Positions 49,919 to 59,656 are shown, numbered from the stretch's first letter. The stretch is DNA of 64,000 nt from an uncultured Bacteroidales bacterium (GCA_902786925.1 CADAEK010000018.1:1-64000); one strand, 5' to 3'. The notes: generated by a model from the sequence alone, not told the origin. Translations and numbers: made by a program.

Positions 49919-50037
49919 GGCAATTGACAATTCGTAATTAGCTTCGCTGAGGTTTGGGCGCGACTCGGCATAGTTCAAGCGAGCTTGACTCTGCTCTCGC
50001 TGCTACAAACGTTCCTCATTCCTCATTCCTAATTCTC
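49919..50037. repeat. 7-bp units and 77-bp palindromic repeat (copy 2) in the guaA leader
   Basis: CAATTGACAATTCG, then the 77-bp element 49937-50013 (second copy of 1713-1789, hairpin TCAAG-CGAG-CTTGA), then CCTCATT/CCTAATT 7-bp units to about 50037. It is the only such repeat cluster in the right two thirds of the window. Confidence 0.85.
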
Positions 50038-50056
50038 TTTATACATATTCTATAAT

Positions 50057-51664
50057 ATGCAGAAAATAATCATTTTAGACTTTGGCTCGCAGACCACTCA
50101 GCTGATTGGTCGTCGTGTTCGTGAGTTGAACACCTTCTGCGAGATCATGCCTTACAACAAGTTCCCGCAGAACGACCCCGACGTGATTGGTGTCATTCTC
50201 TCAGGCTCGCCCTACAGCGTGTATGAGGAGCGCGCATTCAAGCTTGATTTCGAGCAGATTCGCGGTAAATACCCCATCCTGGGCATCTGCTACGGCGCTC
50301 AGCTCATGGCGCACACGTTTGGCGGCAAGGTGGAACCCGAAGGCACACGCGAGTATGGACGCGCCAACCTCGAATTCATGGAGGAAGGCAATCCAATTCT
50401 CAAGGGCTTTGCCAAGAACAGCCAGGTGTGGATGTCACATGGCGACACCATCACGAAGCTTCCAGAGGGCTTCCGCTGCATCGCATCCACCGCTACGGTC
50501 AAGTATGCTGCCTATGCGGCCAACGATGAGAAAATCTGGGGCGTGCAGTATCACCCCGAGGTGTTCCACTCTATTGACGGCACACAGCTGCTGAAGAACT
50601 TCGTGGTGGACATCTGTGGAGGCAAGCAGGACTGGTCTCCAGCTTCGTTCGTCGACCAGACTGTAGCCGAGCTCCGCGAGCAGGTGGGCGACGACAAGGT
50701 CATCCTGGGTCTCTCAGGCGGTGTGGACTCTTCTGTAGCAGCCGTGCTGCTCAACCGCGCCATTGGCAAGAACCTCACTTGCATTTTCGTCAACAACGGC
50801 CTGCTCCGCAAGAACGAGTTCACCGACGTGCTTCGCGACTACGAGTGCCTCGGTCTGAACGTAGTGGGTGTGGACGCTTCGCAGAAGTTCTACAGCGAAC
50901 TGGCTGGCGTTGCTGAGCCCGAGAAGAAACGCAAGATTATCGGTGCAGGCTTCATCGACGTGTTCGAGGCAGAGGCCAAGAAGATTGAGGGCGCCAAGTG
51001 GCTGGCACAGGGCACCATCTATCCCGACCGCATCGAGTCACTCAATATTACCGGCAAAGTTATCAAGTCGCACCACAATGTGGGCGGTCTGCCCGAAAAG
51101 ATGGGCCTCAAGCTATGTGAGCCTCTCAAGTGGCTCTTCAAGGACGAGGTGCGCCGTGTGGGACGTCAGCTCCAGATGCCCGAGCACCTTATCACTCGTC
51201 ATCCTTTCCCAGGTCCAGGTCTTGCTGTGCGCATCCTGGGCGACATCACTCCTGAGAAGGTGCGTGTGCTTCAGGACGCCGACGACATCTTCATTCGCGG
51301 TCTCCGCAACTGGAAGGTGAAGCTCTCTGGCGAGGAGGCACGCAAGGTGCTTGCTGCTGGAGTGCCAGCCGACATGAAGGACGGTGAGATAGAGGTGTCT
51401 CTCTACGACCAGATTTGGCAGGCAGGAGCCATTCTCCTCTCCGACGTGAAGTCTGTAGGCGTGATGGGCGATGAGCGCACATACGAGAATCCTGTGGCGC
51501 TCCGTGCTGTCACTTCAGCCGACGCGATGACTGCAGACTGGGCAAAGCTCCCTTACGAGTTCCTTGCCGAAGTCAGCAACCAGATTATCCGCAACGTCAA
51601 GGGCGTCAACCGCGTTTGCTACGATGTCTCTTCAAAACCACCAGCAACGATCGAGTGGGAATAA
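50057..51664 (+). CDS. guaA: GMP synthase (glutamine-hydrolysing)
   Basis: A 535-residue enzyme turning XMP into GMP. N-terminal class I glutamine amidotransferase (about 1-190) with GICYGAQLM (nucleophile Cys), GVQYHPEV (His and Glu); ATP pyrophosphatase P-loop [14 protein letters not shown]; dimerisation domain ending in the typical PPATIEWE. A Bacteroidales-type insert ([20 protein letters not shown]) lengthens the C-terminal part compared with E. coli (525). It is more C-ending in codon choice than the genes to its left, as expected for strong expression. Monocistronic, own promoter and terminator. Confidence 0.95.
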   Translation: MQKIIILDFGSQTTQLIGRRVRELNTFCEIMPYNKFPQNDPDVIGVILSGSPYSVYEERAFKLDFEQIRGKYPILGICYGAQLMAHTFGGKVEPEGTREYGRANLEFMEEGNPILKGFAKNSQVWMSHGDTITKLPEGFRCIASTATVKYAAYAANDEKIWGVQYHPEVFHSIDGTQLLKNFVVDICGGKQDWSPASFVDQTVAELREQVGDDKVILGLSGGVDSSVAAVLLNRAIGKNLTCIFVNNGLLRKNEFTDVLRDYECLGLNVVGVDASQKFYSELAGVAEPEKKRKIIGAGFIDVFEAEAKKIEGAKWLAQGTIYPDRIESLNITGKVIKSHHNVGGLPEKMGLKLCEPLKWLFKDEVRRVGRQLQMPEHLITRHPFPGPGLAVRILGDITPEKVRVLQDADDIFIRGLRNWKVKLSGEEARKVLAAGVPADMKDGEIEVSLYDQIWQAGAILLSDVKSVGVMGDERTYENPVALRAVTSADAMTADWAKLPYEFLAEVSNQIIRNVKGVNRVCYDVSSKPPATIEWE

Positions 51665-51678
51665 TTTGACTGATACGA

Positions 51679-51723
51679 AAAGAGCCGCACGCGTCAAGAA
51701 ATTGATGATGTGCGGCTCTTTTT
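51679..51723 (+). terminator. Rho-independent terminator of guaA
   Basis: AAAGAGCCGCAC (51679-51690) pairs with GTGCGGCTCTTT (51710-51721), then TT; 15 bp after the stop codon. Confidence 0.9.
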
Positions 51724-51736
51724 AGTGGGTAGCTGA

Positions 51737-51802
51737 AGCCTCCTCCCGGATTCCCCCCTAAAGGAGAGGAGAGAGCCTCCTCCCAGCCTCCCCCCCCCCT
51801 TC
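51737..51802. repeat. REP-like G/C-rich hairpin region between guaA and htrA
   Basis: Two C-rich blocks (CCTCCTCCCGGATTCCCCCC and CCTCCTCCCAGCC followed by ten C) around GGAGAGGAGAG. Style matches the hairpins bordering the DUF559 segment. The rest of the 382-bp spacer (51803-52046) is AT-rich with no recognised promoter. Confidence 0.6.
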
Positions 51803-52046
51803 AATTGTTAAACCACTCCTCTGTTTTTAAGAAATATCCTTAATGCGTGTTAACACTTGGCCGCTATTTGTTAAACTAGTTCAACACGCACAAAAAACAC
51901 AAGATAAATGTTTTGAGGTGAAAGATATTTGTTGTTATTTTGTGCCCGAAACAGAAACGAAGGCATTGCCCGAAAGAGGGAAAATAGGAAACAGCCCGTT
52001 CGTTCTGCAAACGTGATAAAAACATAACTAAAACTTATAAGACACA

Positions 52047-53582
52047 ATGAAACAGACAACTAAAAGATTCTACGGCACACTTGCCTGTGTAGCCTTCCTT
52101 TCAGGATTGACAGGGGCTTTTGCCTACTCCCTGTCTCAGAAGTCTATCCGTTCTGGTTTCTCGCCGGTGGAAACATCAGCTCCCGCAGTGGAGGAAGCTG
52201 CAGGCTTGATGCACCTCTCCACGAATGCGCATCCTGCTGCACAGCCAGTGGACTTGACCGAAGCGGCTGAGAAAGCCTGCAACGCGGTGGTATATATCAA
52301 ATGCGTACAGAAGGGACGCACCCAGACGATTGAATATCGCGACCCATTTGAGGACTTCTTTGGCGACTTCTTCGGTCGCGGCGGAGGCACTCAGCGCCGT
52401 CAGGTGGAGACTCCCAAGCGCGAGTCGGCCGGTTCGGGCGTCATCATCTCTGAAGATGGCTACATCGTGACGAACAACCACGTGGTGGAGAATGCCGACG
52501 AAATCACCATCACGCTGAACGACAACCGCGAGTTCACAGCTCGTGTCATCGGCCTCGATGCCGACACCGACCTGGCTCTCCTGAAGATAGATGCCGAGCA
52601 GCTTCCAGCCATCGTGATTGGCGACTCCGACCAACTGAAAGTGGGCGAGTGGGTGCTCGCAGTGGGCAACCCCTTCAACCTCACCTCTACCGTCACAGCG
52701 GGCATCGTGTCGGCCAAGGCACGCAATCTGAATGCGCACAAGAACGGCATCGAGTCGTTCATCCAAACGGATGCAGCCATCAATGCAGGCAACTCGGGCG
52801 GCGCATTGGTCAACACACGCGGCGAGCTCGTGGGCATCAACGCGATGCTCTATTCGCAGACGGGTTCCTTCACCGGATACGGTTTCGCCATTCCTACCAC
52901 CATCATGAAGAAGGTGGTGACCGACCTCAAGACCTACGGCACTGTGCAGCGTGCGCTGCTGGGCGTGAGCGGCATGACGCTGCGCGACTACATCGACGCA
53001 CAGAAGCATGAGGACGAGAAGTTCTCTGCCGACTTTGGCACCAACGACGGCGTGTATGTGGCCGAAGTGGTGGAAGACGGTGCAGCAGACGAGGCTGGCC
53101 TGAAGAAGGGCGACGTGATTGTGTCGGTGGGCGGCAAGAAGATTACCAAGATGTCGGAGCTTCAGGAGGCTACCACCAAGTACCGCCCAGGCGACACCGC
53201 CATCATCGGATTTATCCGCGACAAGAAAGAAAAGACCACATCGCTTACCTTCCGCAACGCCAAGGGCAGCACCAACGTTATCAAGAACCAGAAGGCTGAC
53301 GCACTGGGCGCAGAGTTTGTGGAACTGACCGAGAGCCAGAAGAAGAGCCTCCATCTCTCCAACGGCGTGCAGGTGAAGAAGCTCAAGGCTGGCTACCTGA
53401 AAGACGCTGGTGTGCCTGAAGACTTCATCATCCTGAAGGCCAACAACCAGAACATCAGAACGGCTGCCGACATGGAAACTGCCTTCCGCGCAGCACAGGG
53501 CAGCGACGAGCAAACCCTCTGGATATGGGGCAAAACGCCTGCCGGACGAGCAATGTCATTCGCAGTATATTTGGGCGAATAG
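52047..53582 (+). CDS. degP: Periplasmic serine protease of the DegP/HtrA (Do) family
   Basis: A 511-residue envelope protease/chaperone with an N-terminal signal or anchor (YGTLACVAFLSGLTGAFAYSL). Trypsin-like domain with the triad H145 (TNNHVVEN), D175 (DTDLALLK) and S250 (NAGNSGGALVN), then two PDZ domains (about 300-400 and 415-510). An acidic, Phe- and Gly-rich loop (DPFEDFFGDFFGRGGG, about 99-114) precedes the catalytic core, as in DegP LA loops. It degrades or refolds misfolded periplasmic proteins. Confidence 0.93.
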   Translation: MKQTTKRFYGTLACVAFLSGLTGAFAYSLSQKSIRSGFSPVETSAPAVEEAAGLMHLSTNAHPAAQPVDLTEAAEKACNAVVYIKCVQKGRTQTIEYRDPFEDFFGDFFGRGGGTQRRQVETPKRESAGSGVIISEDGYIVTNNHVVENADEITITLNDNREFTARVIGLDADTDLALLKIDAEQLPAIVIGDSDQLKVGEWVLAVGNPFNLTSTVTAGIVSAKARNLNAHKNGIESFIQTDAAINAGNSGGALVNTRGELVGINAMLYSQTGSFTGYGFAIPTTIMKKVVTDLKTYGTVQRALLGVSGMTLRDYIDAQKHEDEKFSADFGTNDGVYVAEVVEDGAADEAGLKKGDVIVSVGGKKITKMSELQEATTKYRPGDTAIIGFIRDKKEKTTSLTFRNAKGSTNVIKNQKADALGAEFVELTESQKKSLHLSNGVQVKKLKAGYLKDAGVPEDFIILKANNQNIRTAADMETAFRAAQGSDEQTLWIWGKTPAGRAMSFAVYLGE

Positions 53583-53681
53583 GCCCACAGAAGCACCTCT
53601 CCGCCTTAGACGTGAGATAAAAAAACAAGGGATTTGTGGAAAATTTTCTGCAAATCCCTTGTTTATATAATTTGAATGCTT

Positions 53682-53690
53682 TACCTTTGC
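53682..53690 (+). promoter_or_regulatory. Promoter -7 element of the non-coding RNA
   Basis: TACCTTTG in TTTACCTTTGCC, about 15 bp before the start of the closing stem. It precedes no coding frame. Confidence 0.65.
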
Positions 53691-53699
53691 CTATAGAAA

Positions 53700-54020
53700 A
53701 AACAGAAAACTCCGCTCTTGGCGAGAGAACCGAGACACAAAAGGGAGTTGACGTTAACATATAGCCGGGGTACAGGATCGATCGGGATACTCATCAAATT
53801 AATTATTGGAACCGAGATGATTTTACTGTCTGATGGCGGGCCACAACCCAGAAGTCGCCATGTCTTTTGAATATGGGGTTTCGGCATCTGGAAACCTTCG
53901 CGTCGGTGGATTACAAAGGGCAGTAGATACTCAAATCTTATTTACGTCGGAGTTTCATCACATCTCCTCCCGGCTTTTTCATGAAAGGGTGAGCTTGTTT
54001 CTTGCAAGCTTGCCCTTTTA
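53700..54020 (+). ncRNA. Structured non-coding RNA with own promoter and terminator (class unresolved)
   Basis: Between degP and tRNA-Ser lies about 300 bp with no coding potential but strong RNA features. AAACTCCG at 53707-53714 pairs with CGGAGTTT at 53948-53955, closing a roughly 245-nt domain; inside are the hairpins GGTTTC/GAAACC, ATGGCG/CGCCAT and TCATC/GATGA. A terminator (about 53983-54020) and an upstream consensus promoter give a transcript of about 260-320 nt. Conserved signatures of tmRNA, RNase P RNA and SRP RNA were looked for and not found. A 6S-type RNA or the Bacteroidales-1 motif (RNAs bounded by promoter and terminator in this order) are the best candidates. Confidence 0.6.
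53983..54020 (+). terminator. Terminator of the non-coding RNA
   Basis: AAAGGG-TG-AGCTTG pairs with CAAGCT-TG-CCCTTTT around a short loop, ending in TTTTA. Confidence 0.75.
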
Positions 54021-54023
54021 CGA

Positions 54024-54110
54024 GGAAAGTTGCCGGAGTGGTCGAACGGGCCGCACTCGAAATGCGGTGAACGGGTAACTGTTCCGGGGGTTCGAATCCC
54101 TCACTTTCCG
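54024..54110 (+). tRNA. tRNA-Ser (anticodon CGA)
   Basis: An 87-nt class II tRNA. Acceptor stem GGAAAGT (54024-54030) pairs with ACTTTCC (54103-54109), discriminator G54110; anticodon arm CCGCA-CTCGAAA-TGCGG gives anticodon CGA (codon UCG); a long variable arm (ACGGGTAACTGT-type) and the T arm GGGGGTTCGAATCCCTC follow. CCA is not encoded. It lies only a few bases after the terminator of the non-coding RNA. Confidence 0.95.
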
Positions 54111-54309
54111 CAGAACAAGAGGAACGTCGTAAGACGCTCCTCTTTTTTTGTGGCCGAAAGTGGAAGGAAACTGCAAACAAAAAAGCAGCCTGCCGATGGG
54201 CAAGCTGCAAATGATATTATTGAGGGGTTGGATGGAGTTTAATGGGGAGTATGGGATGATGGGCTTGATGGGGTTTGATGGAAACTCCTCACGATTAACT
54301 CCTCAGTCT

Positions 54310-55446
54310 TTAGAATTCCCGGAAATCGTTGCAGGCTTTCTTGACCGCGATGCATTCCATCTCGATGAGCCATGTGGGCCGGCACACGGGCGCCAGGGTG
54401 ATGACCAGCGGCATGTTGGGGAACTTCTTGTCGAACATCTGCTTGACGGTTTCGTAGTCGGAGCTGTCGCGCAGATAGACTACAATCTGCATGACGTCCT
54501 CGTAGCTCATGCCTCCTTCCTCGAGCAGCTTCTCCACATTCTCCCACATACGCAGGGTCTGCCGGTTGATGTTGCCCACATGCATCACTTCGCCCTTGTT
54601 GTTGATAGAGGCTGTTCCAGAGATGTAGATGTGGTTGCGGTCGCCATATTGCATGAGGGTGCCACGCTCGAAGGTGACCCCATATTCGATGGTTCTGTTG
54701 AGGTGCGAGAGGGCATAGAGATAGCGCTGCTGCTGGGGCTCAAAGCCGGTCATTGCATAGCTGCCCAACTGCACAAGGGCCTTGGGGTCGGCAGGAGTGC
54801 CGCCAATGCCGGTAGAGGCGATGTAGTGCGTGTCGGGAGTCAGTCCCTGCTCGATGAAGCACTCTCGGCGCGATTTCACCAGACCTGCATATTGTGTGTC
54901 CACATCGCGCACAAAGAACCAAGTGCGGATGCAGTTGGCCTCAAGGGTGGCGTTGAACTGCTTCAGGGTGTTGATATAGGAGAGCAGGGTGTTCCAAGTC
55001 TGCATATAGGAGGTGTCCACCGAGGTGTCCAGCAGTCCCATTGTCCAGATGTGCTGGTAGCCGTTGTGGCTCACTACGGTGGAGCCATTCGTGTTGCTCA
55101 CTTCTGTGCCTTGCTGCAGATAGAGCCAAAGCGCCACCTTGGACCCGTCGAGGGGAGGCTGCTGAATATACGAAATGGTGCACTCGTCGTTCTCCTGGAT
55201 GAGTGGAACCTGATTGGTCGCGTCGCTAAGGAAATAGCGCTTGAACACCACCTTGGCGGATTGTACCTCTTCCATCTCCATCAGCGCTTTCTTGGCTTGC
55301 TGCAGACGGGCAAATTGTGCCTCGAACAGCTCGCCTTGTGCCTGCACATGAAGCATGGCGTGCAGCTCGGTCACCTGGCCTGCTGCGAAGCGCGTCAGCT
55401 CGATGCGAGCACCGATATTGTCGAGATTCTTTACTACATATTCCAT
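54310..55446 (-). CDS. Rid-family (YjgF/YER057c/UK114) protein, long two-domain form
   Basis: A 378-residue protein. The C-terminal half (about 245-378) is a Rid domain (TLMQYGDRNHIYISGTASINNKGEVMHVGNINRQTLRMWENVEKLL), the N-terminal half (about 30-230) resembles the FkbO/Hyg5-like partner domain of longer Rid proteins (VFKRYFLSDATNQVPLI, RTWFFVRDVDTQYAGLVKSRRE). Rid enzymes deaminate reactive enamines/imines or act as chorismatases in the fused FkbO class; which one applies here is open. The ATG lies only 7 nt after a consensus -7 element, so the mRNA is predicted leaderless. A 145-bp spacer separates it from the CcsBA gene. Confidence 0.8.
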   Translation of the reverse strand: MEYVVKNLDNIGARIELTRFAAGQVTELHAMLHVQAQGELFEAQFARLQQAKKALMEMEEVQSAKVVFKRYFLSDATNQVPLIQENDECTISYIQQPPLDGSKVALWLYLQQGTEVSNTNGSTVVSHNGYQHIWTMGLLDTSVDTSYMQTWNTLLSYINTLKQFNATLEANCIRTWFFVRDVDTQYAGLVKSRRECFIEQGLTPDTHYIASTGIGGTPADPKALVQLGSYAMTGFEPQQQRYLYALSHLNRTIEYGVTFERGTLMQYGDRNHIYISGTASINNKGEVMHVGNINRQTLRMWENVEKLLEEGGMSYEDVMQIVVYLRDSSDYETVKQMFDKKFPNMPLVITLAPVCRPTWLIEMECIAVKKACNDFREF

Positions 55447-55453
55447 ACGAATG

Positions 55454-55461
55454 CAAAGGTA
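55454..55461 (-). promoter_or_regulatory. -7 element TACCTTTG (minus strand) of Rid gene, leaderless arrangement
   Basis: Only CATTCGT separates TTTG from the ATG. With the usual -7 spacing, transcription would start at or one base before the start codon. Confidence 0.6.
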
Positions 55462-55591
55462 GCTATTTTTAATCGAAATAGGAAAAATGAGGATAGTTTT
55501 TTAGGAAATGAATGTTGGGAACTGGAAGATGAACTTCCGGTTCCCAACGGATAATGCCCAAGATTGTTTGTTGTAGTGTCTGTCCACATCT

Positions 55592-57775
55592 TTATTGGTT
55601 GGCATAACTGTGCAGACCTCCCAGGAAGAAGTTGACACCGAAGTAGGTGATGAGCACCGCCAGGAAGGCTGCCACCATGAAAATGTGATAGTGTATGGGT
55701 TTCTGTATCCATTTGACGGATGCGCTGTGCATAGGGATAGCATAGATGAGCATCGTGATGAGCGCCCACACCTCCTTAGGGTCCCATCCCCAGTAGCGTC
55801 CCCAGCTGACGTTTGCCCAAATGGCGCCCAAGAAGATGCCGGCTGTCAGCAGAAATTCAGCGGGGAACAGGAACAGCTGGGACATGAGGTGCATCTCGTC
55901 CATTTTCTTGCGCGCGATGAGGGCATAGACGCCACAGGCGAAGGTGATGCTGAACAGTCCGTAGGCCATCATGACGCAGCTGACGTGAATGCTCAGCAGG
56001 GGTGACGAGAGCACGGGCATCAGATGGGTGATTTTGGGGTCCATCTGTCCCAAGTGGCTCACGAGCAGGAGGAAGCCCGAGAGCAGCAGTCCGAAGGTGA
56101 GAATGATGCGGAACTTGCGATAGACGAGCAGCGAGGCCAGCATAATAATCCAAGCCATCAGTATCATCGTCTCATAGCCGTTGCTCATGGGGATGTATCC
56201 GCTGATGATCCATCGCAGCGCCAGGCAGAGCGTGAGTGCCGCAAAGGCTGCTATGAGCACAACGAGCGAGATTCTCTTGGTCCATTTCCAGCGCAGCAGG
56301 CTGATGAACGCAAAGGTGAGGCACATCATGAAGAGCACTTTGGCAAAGGGAATCCGGTTGTAGAGGTGCTCGGCTGCCAAACGAGTAGGGGAAGGCATAT
56401 CAGATGCTCCGTACACGTGCTGGTACTTGGCCATCTTCTGGAGCATCTCGTCCACCTCGGCTGTCTGCTGGTTCTGCGCATACACAGCGAGCATCGTCAG
56501 CGCGTTGTGGAAGTAGGATTGGCGCTCGGCTTCAATCGTAGCGGGCAGACTGTCGGTGGGAGAGTACCACTTCCCCTTGAAGGGAAATATGCGGAGGTTG
56601 GTTCCTCTGGAAAGTTGCATGACGAGCATGACTTTATCGTCCACCTTCGCAATCTCTTCATGAAACTTGTTGCTATTTCCCCGATAGTACTCTTGAATGT
56701 AGGGGCCAAGGATGTAGCCCTGCGGCGTGAAGAGAGCCGAGAGCGGCGTGTACTCTTGCAAGCCTATCTGTTGACGCACTTCTGCCGACTTGACGCGTAT
56801 CAGCGGCTCTTCGCTCCACTCCTCACGGAAGAAGATGAAGCCGCAAAGCACCTGCTCGGCGGTGTAGCCGTTGTAGGACGACTTGCCGTAGAGCTTGCGC
56901 GTGAAGTCGAGGGCAAGCGTCTGGATGGGGCAAATGCGGCCATTATAGTTGATGCACAGACGTCCGAACTGTGTAGCTTGTTCCTGGGTGAACGTGTTGA
57001 GCGCATGAGCTTGTGTGGGCATCAGCAGCACAATGGCGATAGTGGTGCTTGCCTTGCGGACCAATTGGCGGAAACGCCCCTTAGGGTCGATGAGCATCAG
57101 TATCATGGAGAGAAACAAGAGTCCGTATCCCGTATAGGTGACGGGTATGCCCCATGGGTCGCTGTTGAGTGACAAAGTGGTGCCCTTCATGTCATCGTCG
57201 TAGCCACTCTGATAAAGGCGAACGCCATGAGTGGAGTAGATATTGTTCATGGATGTGTATCCTCGCTCTGTTTCTTTGTCTGTTCTAATGGTGAAGTGGG
57301 ATTCATAGTCGGCAGCTGTCTCAGTGCCGTTGTGGTAGCGAATGTTGAAGTGTTCCAGCGTGATGGTGAACGGAAGCCGCTTGCGGACATTCTCTCCGTC
57401 TTCCTCTGTCTGGCAATAGGTCACGGCCTCTCCCTTGCGCAAATGGACGGTTCCTTGCCAAGAAGTCAGATGAGTGAGCAATGCGCCAGCCAAGATGAGC
57501 AAGAAGGATCCGTGCAGCAGAATGACGACGAGCCTTTTGATGCGCCGTTGGAACATATAGATCATGCCGCCAATGGCGAGCAGCGCCCACAGAGCGGTGA
57601 ACCACCAGGAGCCGTAGATGTGGCCAAGCACGTAGGGTGTGCCTTGGGTCTTTTCTATAATAGTGGCCATAGCCATCACAAGGATGACTATGGCGTATAG
57701 AGTGAATGTGATTTTCTTGATCACTACGTTGGAATGTTTAATGTGTTTGTCTTTTTTTTGTTTATATAACGGCAT
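55592..57775 (-). CDS. ccsBA: Cytochrome c synthase CcsBA (System II, ResB-ResC fusion)
   Basis: A 727-residue inner-membrane protein. The N-terminal ResB/CcsB part has TM helices at about 20-37, 45-65 and 80-100, a periplasmic domain and a fourth helix (about 205-225). A long periplasmic region (about 245-490) leads to the CcsA/ResC part with about eight TM helices and the tryptophan-rich haem-handling motif WGRYWGWDPKEVW, with conserved His in SIHVSCVMMAYG and YAIPMHSASVKW. It brings haem out and attaches it to CxxCH motifs. The di-heme oxidoreductase 34 bp upstream is the obvious client. Confidence 0.9.
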   Translation of the reverse strand: MPLYKQKKDKHIKHSNVVIKKITFTLYAIVILVMAMATIIEKTQGTPYVLGHIYGSWWFTALWALLAIGGMIYMFQRRIKRLVVILLHGSFLLILAGALLTHLTSWQGTVHLRKGEAVTYCQTEEDGENVRKRLPFTITLEHFNIRYHNGTETAADYESHFTIRTDKETERGYTSMNNIYSTHGVRLYQSGYDDDMKGTTLSLNSDPWGIPVTYTGYGLLFLSMILMLIDPKGRFRQLVRKASTTIAIVLLMPTQAHALNTFTQEQATQFGRLCINYNGRICPIQTLALDFTRKLYGKSSYNGYTAEQVLCGFIFFREEWSEEPLIRVKSAEVRQQIGLQEYTPLSALFTPQGYILGPYIQEYYRGNSNKFHEEIAKVDDKVMLVMQLSRGTNLRIFPFKGKWYSPTDSLPATIEAERQSYFHNALTMLAVYAQNQQTAEVDEMLQKMAKYQHVYGASDMPSPTRLAAEHLYNRIPFAKVLFMMCLTFAFISLLRWKWTKRISLVVLIAAFAALTLCLALRWIISGYIPMSNGYETMILMAWIIMLASLLVYRKFRIILTFGLLLSGFLLLVSHLGQMDPKITHLMPVLSSPLLSIHVSCVMMAYGLFSITFACGVYALIARKKMDEMHLMSQLFLFPAEFLLTAGIFLGAIWANVSWGRYWGWDPKEVWALITMLIYAIPMHSASVKWIQKPIHYHIFMVAAFLAVLITYFGVNFFLGGLHSYANQ

Positions 57776-57809
57776 GATTGCCCATATATTGTGTGAGAGG
57801 ATTCCTCTG

Positions 57810-59558
57810 TTAGATAGAACGGAGGAATTTCACGAGGGCATCACGGTCTTTCTTGGGCAGATTGTAGAAGTTCTTCACAGCGAAGTAGGCATCAGACTGC
57901 TTGCTGTACCCGTGCCACATGATGGCCTCAATCTCGTTGCGAGCGCGGCAGTCATGCAGACGGTCTTCTGCACCTGTCAGGCGGAGCGAGAGTCCGCGTC
58001 CCCAGAGCGGAGTGGTTCTGCACCATCCTGTGCGGATGTCGTTCTCCATATAGAGACGGTGCTGCACCATATCGGTGTAGGGCCAAATGGTCTGGTAGGC
58101 AAACTTGGGCAGAATGTTGTTGGCGTCGAGCCCGTTGGCGTTTGCATAAGCCTTAAGGCTGTAGTCTGCCCAGTAGTTGTCCTCTTTCGTCTGCCAAGAT
58201 GGACGGTGACACATAGCGCAGCCAATCTGGTTGAAGACGGTTTTGCCGCGCTGCACAGTTGGGTCGTCCAGATTGCGTGCAGCTGGAACAGCGAGTCCTC
58301 TGTGCCAGACCATAAAGTCATAATAGTCTTTGTCGTTCATCTCTGGTTCGCCAAATGCTGCTGTGTATTTGTCTCCGCCCTTAGCGGCTGTGTTCATGTC
58401 GAGCAGGTTAAATACCTTCTCGGCAATCTTCTCGTCACTCTCGGCATAATAGGGATGCACAAGTGAAGACTTGCTGGCTCCGTTCTTGCGGATGTAGCTG
58501 ATGACCTCAGGGTCTTCAGACATCGCTCTTGCCCAGGCGGTGGTGGAGTAGAGGTAGCGGCGGTCAGAACGGGTCACATTGGTGATGTTCCACACAGCGT
58601 TGGCTCCGGCTCCATCTTGCAGCGACGCACGAGTCATCGCGTAAGTGAACTTCTTGATAGCCTTTGTTCCGTCTGCAAGGGTGTAGTAGGCGCTTGGGGC
58701 CCAATCGTTGGCTGCAGCGTCCCACATGTTAGGATTGAGGGTGGCATGAGCAGCTTCTTTCGCATACTGTGCCTTCATGTCTTCAGTGCTGATTGCATCA
58801 AGCAGGCCTGTTCCGTAGATTCCGATAGTGGACTCGAGACGCACTTCGTAATCTGTTGGCTTGGGATTCGTGTTGAAGGCTGTAACAGGAATGTTAACCT
58901 CAGGATAGATGAGCTCGTAGGCTTCTCCGTCTGGGAAGTGAAGAGGGAATCCGCTGGGCGTAGTGCCTTCGACTTTCTTCCAGTCGATAGTGATTTGGTT
59001 CTCATCAATCGGCGCTTTGAAGGGCGCCATCGCTTTGGTCTGAGGCATGCCGGTTACCTCGCTGATGTAATTAGAGCCATTCTTCGTATAGCGCACTCCG
59101 TCTTCTGTGTAGTCGGCTACAGGGTGGTAAATAACCAGCAGATAACCGTTGCCGATAGTGTTGGCACGATATTCAGTTTGGCGCTTTCCGTGTCCGTAGG
59201 ATGGGTGGCAAGCGAGACAGCTGGAACGTACCCATGCAGGACCTAATCCCTTGCGAGGCTCTTCGGAGTAGGTGTAGAGATGCTCGAAGAAGTCCTCGCC
59301 CTTGTTGAAGTTGACCTCAAGCCCCATGTTTCTTGCGCCTGGAGCAATTGCTGAATAACTTGCGTTCTCGGTAGTGCCTAACTCTCCTCCTGGAAACCAT
59401 TCGGAAGCGGCGAACACGTCATTGGCTTTGCCGAACTGGTTTTCTTCTTCTTCCAGTCCGCCTAAGCCCTTCTTGGTGTCGTCGTCGCTACAAGCGGTCA
59501 GTAATAATCCGCCCATCAAAAGTAGCAACGGTGTCTTTAGTAAGAATTTGTTGACCAT
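57810..59558 (-). CDS. Di-heme oxidoreductase (DHOR, DUF1111) lipoprotein
   Basis: A 582-residue c-type cytochrome with a lipoprotein signal (LLLTAC, Cys23) and two haem-binding motifs, C114-LA-C117-H118 and a CAMCH in the C-terminal third (FNQIGCAMCHRPSW). Between them lies the DHOR core (SGFPLHFPDGEAYELI, FGWRGRGL-like TTPLWGRGLSLRLTG, DCRARNEIEAIMWHG). Members of this family are found with imelysins and outer-membrane proteins and have been called thiol or di-haem oxidoreductases; substrate is unknown. Start MVNKF at 59558 gives a normal signal; a start 9 codons earlier exists. It lies 98 bp after the imelysin gene. Confidence 0.85.
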   Translation of the reverse strand: MVNKFLLKTPLLLLMGGLLLTACSDDDTKKGLGGLEEEENQFGKANDVFAASEWFPGGELGTTENASYSAIAPGARNMGLEVNFNKGEDFFEHLYTYSEEPRKGLGPAWVRSSCLACHPSYGHGKRQTEYRANTIGNGYLLVIYHPVADYTEDGVRYTKNGSNYISEVTGMPQTKAMAPFKAPIDENQITIDWKKVEGTTPSGFPLHFPDGEAYELIYPEVNIPVTAFNTNPKPTDYEVRLESTIGIYGTGLLDAISTEDMKAQYAKEAAHATLNPNMWDAAANDWAPSAYYTLADGTKAIKKFTYAMTRASLQDGAGANAVWNITNVTRSDRRYLYSTTAWARAMSEDPEVISYIRKNGASKSSLVHPYYAESDEKIAEKVFNLLDMNTAAKGGDKYTAAFGEPEMNDKDYYDFMVWHRGLAVPAARNLDDPTVQRGKTVFNQIGCAMCHRPSWQTKEDNYWADYSLKAYANANGLDANNILPKFAYQTIWPYTDMVQHRLYMENDIRTGWCRTTPLWGRGLSLRLTGAEDRLHDCRARNEIEAIMWHGYSKQSDAYFAVKNFYNLPKKDRDALVKFLRSI

Positions 59559-59656
59559 AAGTATGTAGTTAATAATTGTAGTCATGTATTAAACCACAAA
59601 TGCGTTCCGCCTTATATGGAAGACGGAGCGCGATTTGTGTATATTATAGTATTTGT

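Noticed and set aside
52176-53513. Minus-strand open frame of 445 codons opposite degP
   Set aside because: Antisense shadow of the HtrA protease with its complete catalytic triad and PDZ domains.
53700-53960. tmRNA, RNase P RNA or SRP RNA
   Set aside because: The conserved tmRNA ends, the RNase P GAGGAAAGTCC and ACAGAA blocks and the SRP GGAAG/GCAGC tetraloop region could not be found on either strand.
54148-55554. Plus-strand open frame of 468 codons opposite the Rid gene
   Set aside because: It begins within the tRNA-Ser downstream region and mirrors the Rid protein gene; no family features.
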